Source: Eimeria necatrix
Taxonomy: Eukaryota; Apicomplexa; Conoidasida; Eucoccidiorida; Eimeriidae
NCBI RefSeq assembly: GCF_000499385.1
Contig: NW_013651984.1
Location: 1 to 10,278 of the forward strand
Length of the DNA stretch: 10,278 nucleotides
Direction: 5' to 3'
In this document: in pieces, positions 1-7,500 of the stretch
Layout: every line of letters begins with the position of its first letter
Numbering within the stretch: position 1 is the stretch's first letter
Notes under the pieces: generated by a model
The model's database searches: none
The model's input: the letters and a program-made list of their open reading frames with translations, nothing else
What the model was told of the DNA's origin: nothing
Position numbers and translations under genes: made by a program

Positions 1-309
1 GGGGGGGAGGTGGGGAGGGCTGGGGCTGCGGCTAGGGTTTAGGGCTGGTCTGGGGTTTGGAGCTTGGGCTGCTGGGGTTTGGGGCGGGGCTAGGGTTTGG
101 GGGTTGGGGCTAGGGTTTAGGGTTTGGGGCAAGGGTTTCGCTTTTGCAGCTAGGGTTTAGGGTTTGTGCCGCGTGCGGGTTTAGGGTTTAGGGCTGCGCC
201 GCGTGCCCAGCATGGGGCCAGAGGTCGTTGTGAGGGTTTGGGGTGTGGATCAGGGTTTAGGGTTTAGGGTTTAGGGTTTAGGGTTTAGGGTTTAGGGTTT
301 GCTTTGCAG
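1..309 (+). other. telomere-like repeat-rich intron, 3' part
   Basis: Degenerate AGGGTTT/GGGGTTT units run through most of this stretch and become a perfect AGGGTTT tract at about 252-300. The sequence then passes through a short TTTGCAG acceptor directly into the carboxykinase exon, so I read it as the 3' part of the intron before that exon. I see no exon here; the G-rich 5' end carries no recognisable coding signal. The inference depends on the acceptor at 308-309. Confidence 0.6.
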
Positions 310-528
310 GAAATGCCGGTGTTTCGGCTGCGGGTGCCTCGGGAGGTTCGCGGGGTGCCCTCGGAGTTGCTGCTGCCGCAGCGAGCGTGGAAAGACAAAG
401 AAGAATTAAAAATAAAAATAAATAAATTGGCAAATCTTTTTGTGGAAAACTTCAAACAATACGCGGAAAGAGCGCCTCCCGAGGTCCTCGGCGCGGGCCC
501 GCTGCTCCCGGAGGCCGCCAAACCCTAA
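310..528 (+). CDS. PEPCK: ATP-dependent phosphoenolpyruvate carboxykinase, last exon
   Basis: This is the 3'-terminal exon (72 codons plus stop) of ATP-type phosphoenolpyruvate carboxykinase, which converts oxaloacetate and ATP to phosphoenolpyruvate, CO2 and ADP in gluconeogenesis. The rest of the gene lies left of the window. The exon follows TTTGCAG at 303-309 and starts E-M-P-V-F-R-L-R-V-P. It then shows the family's C-terminal pattern: G-V-P-S-E-L-L-L-P, A-W-K-D-K, N-K-L-A-N-L-F-V-E-N-F-K-Q-Y and a final A-G-P-L. These are the last helices of the protein, so no catalytic residues are visible. The tail ends E-A-A-K-P and the TAA stop (526-528) lies inside an AAACCCTAA repeat unit, so the last residues are repeat-derived. 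The family call is by recognition of the conserved C-terminus; sub-cellular location cannot be judged from this exon. Confidence 0.85.
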   Translation, partial: EMPVFRLRVPREVRGVPSELLLPQRAWKDKEELKIKINKLANLFVENFKQYAERAPPEVLGAGPLLPEAAKP

Positions 529-590
529 ACCCTTTTTTAGGGTTTAGGGTTTGCGCAAACCCTAAACCCTTTTTTAGGGTTTGGGGTTTG
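520..590. repeat. two fold-back telomere-like hairpins
   Basis: AAACCCTAAACCC, a short T run and AGGGTTTAGGGTTT (520-552) form a near-perfect inverted repeat. After GCGC at 553-556 the arrangement repeats from 557 with AAACCCTAAACCC and AGGGTTTGGGG. The first arm includes the carboxykinase stop codon, so the hairpins would fall at the stop and start of the 3' UTR of that mRNA. Confidence 0.8.
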
Positions 591-960
591 CCGCGCTCCG
601 GGCGCGGGTCGGGGCTTTTTCTTTATTTGGAAATGCAAGTGAAACTATCTGCGCGCCTGCTTGCTGCATGCATCTGAGGTGTACGGACACCTGGCGGACT
701 TGAGAAAAGCGCTGTGTTTGTTTGCAGAACAAACACTTCTATAAATTGCAAACATTTTATATGTTTCGCATTTGTGCATTATATTGCATTATATTCAACT
801 ACTTATTATGTGAAGTTCCCACAAAGCCGAATGCCACATGGAGTGTATGTACACCGCAAGTGCACTTGATTGCAGTGTACGTACACCGCGTTATGTGCAT
901 TATGTGCAAAAGCCCTATTTGCAAATGTCGCGAATTGCACAAATTGCAACTGTTGAATAA

Positions 961-1012
961 ATGAATGAAATGAATAAAATGAATGAAATGAATGAAATGA
1001 ATGAATTAAAAA
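961..1012. repeat. GAATGAAAT-type microsatellite
   Basis: Alternating ATGAATGAAATGAATAAA units are repeated several times and decay to the right into AAATGAACTAAATGGACTAAA. It is intergenic and has no coding frame of interest. Confidence 0.8.
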
Positions 1013-1790
1013 GATTAAATGAACTAAATGGACTAAAGGAATTGCACAAATGCACTTCTTGCACAAGTGCAGAAAGCGGCTGCCGCCGCGTTTCCGTGGA
1101 ACTCTGACCAACACAAATAAAGATTGAAAAGGCGCCATCCTGCACTTCTTCTCCGCCACTTCCAATGCAAATAATGTTTCGTTTTTAATTCTTTTCTCCT
1201 TTTTGCAAACTTTCCAAATCTGCAAAAGTTGTGACGAGAAGTCACGGCGTTCTTCGCTGCGCCGCGCTGGGGTGTACGTACACCTCAGCGCGCGCGAACC
1301 CAGTCGAGTTTGGCACCCGCGATTCCTCCATTTATTATTTCTCCATTTATTATTATTAAATTATAAATATTATTATTATTATATTTCTATTATTAATTGA
1401 TTTATTTGCTTCATTTCCCTCGAGTTTCTCAATTTCTGTATTTTGGCAACGGCGGCGACCATTTGGCTCAGTCACCGCACTTGTGATTATTTGCTGTTTC
1501 GACTTTGCTGCTGCTATTCTTCTCTTTGAAGTGTTTTATGGGCCTCTTTTGCTGCTGCTTTGCTTCATTTATTACTTTGCATTATTATTATTATTATAAT
1601 TATTTTGCGGCATTTATTATTTTGCATTATTTTCCACTTTCTTTATTTGGATTATTTTCTCCACAAACAAAACCGAGAAAGCCGCGCATGCAATTCGGCG
1701 GACTCTTCCGTTCAAATTTTGCTTTTCGAATTCTTTTTAATTTCCTTTTATTTGCTGCTTCTTTTCAGAAATAAAAATATTTTTTAATTC

Positions 1791-1830
1791 ATTTAATTTA
1801 ATTTAATTTAATTTAATTTAATTTAATTTA
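1791..1830. repeat. (ATTTA)8 microsatellite
   Basis: Eight perfect copies of the pentamer ATTTA lie in tandem inside an AT-rich intergenic stretch. Confidence 0.9.
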
Positions 1831-1926
1831 ACTCCGCAATTTAAACCTCCAAAGCAAACTCACGAGGGCTTTTACTTTTAGCACTTTTCAGAATTCCCTC
1901 AAGAGGAAAATGCCTTGTGGGGGAGC

Positions 1927-1956
1927 TAGGGTTTAGGGTTCAAACCCTAAACCCTA
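1927..1956. repeat. telomere-like fold-back hairpin
   Basis: TAGGGTTTAGGGTT is followed, after a single base, by AAACCCTAAACCCTA. The two arms are complementary and leave almost no loop. The hairpin is flanked by GGGAGC and AAAGGGTG. Confidence 0.8.
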
Positions 1957-2038
1957 AAAGGGTGTTTAGCGCCCACTCAGCAGCTGCAGGAGGGCCCCCA
2001 AATCTTCTTCGCCACCGCAGTTTGCTGCTGCCCAGATT

Positions 2039-2069
2039 CTAGGGTTTAGGGTTTAGGGTTTAGGGTTTA
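2039..2069. repeat. AGGGTTT tract
   Basis: Four AGGGTTT units sit to the left of the CTG/CAG block. On the minus strand the first unit gives a TAA in the frame of the long repeat ORF that runs leftward from the small minus-strand gene. Confidence 0.85.
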
Positions 2070-2075
2070 CGAAAT

Positions 2076-2392
2076 CGAATGCTGCTGCACCAACTGCTGC
2101 CGCTGCACTACCTGCTGCTGCTGCATTACCTTCTGCTGCATTACATTCTGCTGCTGCATTACCTGCTGCTGCTGCATTAGCCGCTGCTGCAGTAGCTGCA
2201 GCTTCTGCATTCGCTGCTTGTGCTGCATTGCTGCTGCTGCTGCAGTAGCTCCTGCTGCTGCAGTGGCAGCAGCAGCAGCAGCAGCTCCTGCTGCAGTTGT
2301 CGCAGCTTCTGCATTAGCTGCTTGTGCTGGATTGCTGCTGCTGCAGTAGCTGCTGCTGCTGCAGTGGCAGCAGCAGCAGCAGCAGCAGCAGC
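2076..2392. repeat. CTG/CAG trinucleotide array
   Basis: CTG repeats with many interruptions alternate with CAG runs (about 2263-2283 and 2367-2391). Read on the minus strand they form an open frame of mixed Cys, Ser, Ala and Gln runs that stays open as the repeat phase shifts. I treat the block as the 3' flank of the small minus-strand gene, because the spliced frame stops at 2414 before reaching it. If the 37-nt intron at 2480-2516 is not removed, this block would instead be the C-terminal coding region. Confidence 0.75.
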
Positions 2393-2413
2393 TAGGGTTT
2401 GTGTATTTGTTTG

Positions 2414-2686
2414 CTAATAGAGCGGCACTGTGTGGGGCCGCGGCTCTACTGTTGTCATCTGAGGTGTACGCTGAGCTTTCTGAAAATAAATTAATTAAAA
2501 AGAATTTCAAACTCACAAACGAGTTATTCCCTTGCTGCTGCTGCAACTGCTGCAGCAGCAGCTGCTGCTGCTGCTGCTGTTGCATCTGCTGCAGCTGCTG
2601 CTGCTGCTGCTGCTGTTGGGTGAACATGGGCCTGAATACAGGCACCCACGGGGTGTACACCTGAGAATACCAAACTGCACTATTCA

Positions 2687-2743
<57 letters not shown>

Positions 2744-3012
2744 TATTATTATTATTAATTATTATTATTATTTTTATTATTATTACTACTATATTATTAT
2801 TATTATTATTATTAAAAGACTTAAATTTAAATAATTAAAAGAGGAAAAGTACCTGGCGAAAGGCGGGGCGGCTGCCGCTGACTGCTGCTGCCACTGGGGG
2901 AGCTGCTGTAGGGGTGACTGAGAACTCTTCGGTGACTTCGGGTTTTTCTTCTGAAAAGAAAAAAAGAAATAAAAAATAAAAGAAATAAAAATAAAATAAA
3001 TAAAAATAAAAT

Positions 3013-3046
<34 letters not shown>

Positions 3047-3090
3047 GAACACTTACCGACGATCCTGCATGCGCAGACACTGTCGCTCAT
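2414..3090 (-). CDS. small polyglutamine protein, four exons, unknown family
   Basis: I join four minus-strand exons: 3057-3090, 2853-2950, 2517-2660 and 2414-2479 (342 nt, 113 residues plus TAG). All phases close. Splice sites are a perfect GTAAGT donor at 3056, acceptor TTTTCAG ending at 2951, donor CAG/GTACTT at 2852, acceptor TTCTCAG ending at 2661, donor GTGAGT at 2516 and acceptor TTTTCAG ending at 2480. The protein starts M-S-D-S-V-C-A-C-R-I-V, continues with an acidic and Pro/Ala-rich part, then V-Y-T-P-W-V-P-V-F-R-P-M-F-T (residues 45-58), a Gln/Leu block (59-87) and the tail T-V-E-P-R-P-H-T-V-P-L-Y. I recognise no family. The frame is open upstream of the chosen ATG, and an alternative ATG at 3357 would add a hydrophobic signal-like N-terminus; I prefer 3090 because the added part reads like antisense of purine-rich DNA. 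No membrane segment is present in the 113-residue version. Confidence 0.6.
2687..2814. repeat. (ATT)n array in an intron
   Basis: About 125 nt of almost uninterrupted ATT triplets with a few ACT and TTT variants fill most of the 192-nt intron 2661-2852 of the minus-strand gene. On the sense strand of that gene it reads (AAT)n. Confidence 0.9.
2957..3047. repeat. purine-rich AAATAAA/GAAATAAA array in an intron
   Basis: AAATAAA and GAAATAAAA units fill the intron 2951-3056 of the minus-strand gene. On the sense strand this is a long TTTATTTC pyrimidine tract leading into the TTTTCAG acceptor. Confidence 0.85.
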
Positions 3091-3703
3091 GGGCGCCTGC
3101 AGATTCAAATTCAAATTCAAATTCAAGTTTTCAAGTTTTTGCAAAAACTCGAAAACGAGTACCAACAAAGTGCTCCCGACTTGCAAAAAGCTGGAAAGAA
3201 ACAAAGAATTGAATTTCTTTTCTTTTTTGCGGTAAAAACCTCCGAAATCCCTTTCAAGGAGGGGGTGCCACGGGGCCCTTGGGGGGGGCGTTGGCGGGAA
3301 AGCTGAACATGAAAGAAGCGGAAAAGCGAGAAATAAAAAAGAAAATGAGATTAACATGGCTCGAGTTCAAAGTTTGCAACGAAAGTCGCAATTAGAAGTT
3401 CAAATTTAAACAAAGAAACGAAAGAATTGCAAAAGTGACGAAACCGCAGACGCGCCGTTGTCAGCTTTCCCAGAGCTGCCTATACACCCCAACGATGAAC
3501 TCGGAAAGCTGGCAGTTTCCGAAGTTTTGAAGCCCACAGATGATTTATTTCGCAAAATAAAACTTAATTTTTGTTTATTTCGCCAAAATTCCGATAAAAG
3601 GCTGCGGAAAGTCAAGAAGTTCCTCCTGGGGTTACTCTGGAGTCTGTGCCGCGCAGCCTAGTCTTGCTGGCCTTTCTCCGGCCTTCCTCACAGTTAGTTC
3701 TTA

Positions 3704-3809
3704 ATATAAAACTCAAAAGATAAAAATATTAACGAAGACTAAGCCTAAAGATGAAAATATAAAACTCAAAAGATGGAAATATTGATGAAGACAAAAGCCT
3801 TACGATGAA
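3704..3809. repeat. 53-nt tandem duplication
   Basis: Two adjacent 53-nt copies begin ATATAAAACTCAAAAGAT at 3704 and 3757. The second half of each copy has diverged (for example AAAAATATTAACGAAGACTAAG against GGAAATATTGATGAAGACAAAAG), which points to an old duplication. It is non-coding. Confidence 0.85.
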
Positions 3810-4335
3810 TTGCAAACAGAGCAGTCCTGCATTTTGTTGCTGCTGCAGAAAGAAAAGGCATAAAACACTCGATTAAATGCACAAAATTGACATTTATTGC
3901 TAAATGGATTTAAATAAATGCAATTAATTCTCAAAATTCATTTAAATAAATGCTTTTTCAAAAAGTTTAGAACCGCCAGCTTCGCTGGAAAGGAAAGAGC
4001 AGCGGCGCGAGCGGTTCCAGGGGAGCTGAGGTGTATGAACAGCCCAGAATTAACAACTGAATGACTCAAAAATTGTTTTTTAATTTATTTTTTTATTTTC
4101 ATTTTTTTGGATTTATTTTTGCTGCTGAGCTGCTGCTGCTGCTGATTGGGGGGCCCCCCTGTGCATCAGGGGGCCCCCCTGGCATTCAAGAACTGAAGCT
4201 TGGAGTTAATTCTTCTTTTGCAGATTTGTTTTATTTTTGTTTAAAAGAAAATGAAAACATCTTTTTAGTGTTTAGGGTTTGGAGCTGAAGGCTGGGGGTT
4301 TGGCTGTCAGCAGAGGGCTGCTTGTGTTTCTCACC

Positions 4336-4369
4336 AAACCCTAAACCCTAAACCCTAAACCCTAAACCC
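4336..4369. repeat. AAACCCT tract
   Basis: Nearly five AAACCCT units lie upstream of the SNM1 gene. An AGGGTTT unit lies 60 nt to the left (4271-4277), so the pair is inverted, as in most of the introns further right. It may belong to an unrecognised upstream intron. Confidence 0.8.
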
Positions 4370-4536
4370 TTCGCACAAACCCTGCAGACCCACGGTGTGG
4401 GGCCTCGAAAGAAGCGTCTTCTCGTCTCCATTGAATCTAAAAGGGTTTTGAATTCTCTTTTTCTTTTTTATTTCCAAAAACTCCTTTAATTGCTTTCCTT
4501 GCTTGGGGGCCCCCCGGGGGCCCCCGTACCCTCTCA

Positions 4537-7500
4537 GCCGCGGCCAAACCCTTAACTATGGAGCGCCTTCGGGGGCATCTCATAGAAGGCACAAACCCTC
4601 CTTTCCTCGTTGACTTCTTCAAAAACTTGCCCAAAAGAAATAAACCCAAAAGGGGGGCCCCCCGACCCGGGGGGGCCCCCAGACCCAGGGGGGCCCCCCA
4701 ACCCGCCGGGGCCCCCAGTACCCAGGGGCCCCCCTTAGGGGGGCCCCCACCCACGGGGGCCCCCAGCCCCCAGGGGCCCCAGGGGCCCCAGAAGCCCCAG
4801 GGGCCCCAGGGGCCCCAGGGGCCCCAGGGGCCCCAGGGGCCCCAGGGGCCCCAGGGGCCCCCGGGGCCACTGGGGGCCCCCTTAGGGGGGCCCCCCTTGG
4901 GGGCCCCCTGTTGCAGTGGAAATATGGAAAATGATTTTGTGTTTTTTTTGTCTCATTTTCACTCGGACCATTATGGGGGTCTTGGGAGGCACTGGAAGAG
5001 GGGCCCCATTTGGTGCTCAAGTGTTACAGGTAAAGCTAGGGTTTAGGGTTTAGGGTTTAGGGTTTAGGGTTTAGGGTTTGGGGTTTGGGGTTTGGGGTTT
5101 GGGGTTTGGGGTTTGGGGTTTATTGCGGCTACCCGTAGCACCACAGCCAGACGTAGCCGTGGACCATGAGGGGCCAACTGGCTGGCACCTATCCCCTAGG
5201 GTTTAGGGTTTAGGGTTTAGGGTTTAGGGTTTAGGGTTTGTGGTTTAGGGAATTTAATAGAACAAATACTGAAGGTCCCTCCCCACATGGTGATGCGGCT
5301 GCCCATGGGCCAGCCAGTGAAGGTCCAGGGGGTTTACGTGACTCTAATAGAGGCCAACCACTGTCCCGGTAAACCCTAAACCCTAAACCCTAAACCCTAA
5401 ACCCTAAACCATAGGTGGCTCTTGCCGAAGCGCCGGAAAAAACTCTCAGCCCTCAGGGCCGCGCAGCAGCAAAGCACGCAGGGCTGTTCTCGGGGCTGAA
5501 ACTCAGAGCTAGGGTTTAGGGTTTAGGGTTTAGGGTTTAGGGTTTAGGGTTTAGGGTTTGGGCCTTCTCAGGAGCTGTGATGTTTCTCTTTGAGGGCCCC
5601 GGCGTGGGCCGCTCGCTGCACTGCGGGGACTTTCGCTACTGCCCCTCGATGCTGCAAACCCTAAACCCTAAACCCCCGCCGGGCCCCGAGGCCCAAACCC
5701 TAAACCCTAAACCCTCGCTCGACAGGGTTTATCTCGACACAACTTACGCTGGCATCAAAGCCTCTTTTCCTCCGCAGCAAGAGGTGTTATCTGCTGCTGT
5801 GCAAATAGCCACGCAGGTGCGCCCTAGGGTTTAGGGTTTAGGGTTTAGGGTTTAGGGTTTAGGATTTTAGGCGTGCGGACTCGGCCTGCTTTGGAGCTGT
5901 GAAAACCACCAAACCCTAAACCCTAAACCCTAAACCCTAAACCGCTCGGCTGCTTCGCTTCAGGCACTACAGGAGGCCGGGGGTGCTTCCAACGTGCGCT
6001 TCTTGGTTGGCACTTACACCATAGGTCCGCCTAGGGTTTAGGGTTTAGGGTTTAGGGTTTAGCTCAAGGGTTTAGGAATTAGGGTTTAGGGTTTGCCGCT
6101 TCCAGAGCTGAGGCTGGCCCTACTAGGCACGGGAGAGGCGCAGCGCCAGCCACCAGGGACTCAGGGCTTAGAGCTCTGGTTTTAGGGTTTAGGGTTTAGG
6201 GTTTAGGGTTTAGGGTTTAGGGTTTGTGAACAGGCAAGGAACGCATAGCGCTGCATTTGGCTCGGGAGTGCCGCTTGAGGGTTTTCGTGGCGCCGCAGCG
6301 ACGGCGGGTTTTCAACTGCCTTGAATTCTCTCCAGAGGTTGAAAACCCTAAACCCTAAACCCTAAACCCTAAACCCTAAACCCTAGGCAATAAGCTCCCG
6401 GGGACAGCTATCCTTCGGCTGCAAATTCGGTGCAAAGAGCGGCACTGTTATGAGTTTTGGTTTGTTGCAGAGGCCTAGCACTTGAGGCCGAGGGTTTAGG
6501 GTTTAGGATTGGGGTTTAGGGTTTAGGGTTTAGGGTTTAGGGTTTGTGGGGTTCAGGACTTGGCGCTTTTCACGGAATCTCCACAAGACGCGCAGGTAGA
6601 TTTGGTGCCGATGAATGTCTGCGGTAAACCCTAAACCCTAAACCCTGAACCGCAAACCTCAAACCCTAAACCCCAAACCCTAAACCCCAAACTCTAAACC
6701 CTCAGACACTAAACCCTAGAACCCTAAACTCTCCTTGATGAGCCACGCTTCATGGGCTTTTTTCCTTCAGAGACGCAGCGCCAAACCCTTCACATATTCA
6801 AATTAGGGTTTAGGGTTTAGGGTTTAGGGTTTAGGGTTTGGAATCGGCAGGCTCGACATTTCCCCCGCGGGGGAACTTCGAAGGAATTCGCCGCTATCTT
6901 CAAACCCTCGGGATTCCTGAGTCAACGCGCGTTGTGGGTAGGTCTAGGGTTTAGGGTTTAGGGTTTAGGGTTTAGGGTTTAGGGTTTAGGGTTGGGGTGC
7001 AGCTCCGGGCAAACCCTCTTTCCAAGCTCTTTAGACCAGAGCCCTGAAATAATGGTAAAGAGGTTGCTGTTTAAGGTCAAGACTAAATGTTTAGGGTTTA
7101 GGGTTTAGGGTTTAGGGTTTAGGGTTTGTGTGTTGTAGCTTTTGTGGGGACTGGATGGGCCGCTCGACTGAAGAAGACCTCCCTGTGAGGCATTTGGAAA
7201 TACTTTAAAAATTAGGGTTTAGGGTTTAGGGTTTAGGGTTTAGGGTTTTGATGCAGCAGTAGTCTGGGCTAGTTCTAAGGTGCAGGGACAAGGCTTGAAG
7301 CTGCAAACCCTAAACCCTAAACCCTAAAGCCTGTGAAGTGCGCCCGAGGGGTGATGTCGTGATGCTGCTGCCACAAACCCTAAACCCTAAACCCTAAACC
7401 CTAAACCCTTGTTTTGTGCTGCAGCGAGCAAGGGCCCCTCTGCATTCGCTTTTTGCCCTACAGCGAACACTCGAGTTGTGCAGAGCTGGTGGAGTTCCTG

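Larger units (their letters stand above)
529..2413. other. spacer between convergent genes
   Basis: No gene is supported here. The region holds the 3' flanks of the plus-strand carboxykinase and the minus-strand small gene. It contains fold-back telomere-like hairpins, three copies of a GTGTACGTACAC-type palindrome, a GAATGAAAT microsatellite, TTA-rich patches, an ATTTA array and a CTG/CAG block. The open frames (for example 806-1225 minus, 1203-1400, 1505-1774 and 1560-1787 plus) are low-complexity Phe, Ile, Tyr and Leu strings from AT-rich repeats and show no domain. Confidence 0.6.
3091..4536. other. spacer between divergent genes
   Basis: This should contain the 5' ends and promoters of the minus-strand small gene and the plus-strand SNM1 gene. 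I cannot place a promoter. Visible structures are a four-unit ATTCAA array near 3102-3126, a 53-nt tandem duplication at 3704-3809, two ATTTAAATAAATGC copies near 3907-3952, a GGGGGGCCCCCC patch near 4146-4182 and an AAACCCT tract near 4336-4369. An ORF at 3458-3661 has ordinary-looking composition over its first 35 residues (E-L-P-I-H-P-N-D-E-L-G-K-L) but lacks recognisable homology or clear splice sites. Confidence 0.5.

Noticed and set aside
1..300. A true chromosome end or subtelomere
   Set aside because: Telomere-like tracts occur across the whole window in both orientations, inside introns of intact genes, and are short (mostly 3-8 units). That is an interstitial pattern, not a terminal array.
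806..1245. Three overlapping minus-strand ORFs
   Set aside because: Their content is Phe/Ile/Ser/His strings from the antisense of the GAATGAAAT microsatellite. None shows a domain or agrees with splice signals.
3458..3661. Plus-strand ORF beginning M-S-A-F-P-E-L-P-I-H-P-N-D-E-L-G-K-L
   Set aside because: The first 35 codons look more like coding sequence than the rest of the spacer, but there is no ATG at the true start, no family resemblance and a competing minus-strand frame. It could be an isolated exon.
4437..5020. Minus-strand Gly-Ala-Pro ORFs as a collagen-like gene
   Set aside because: They are the antisense of the AGGGGCCCC array and of the conserved H-F-H-S-D-H exon, which is clearly coding on the plus strand.
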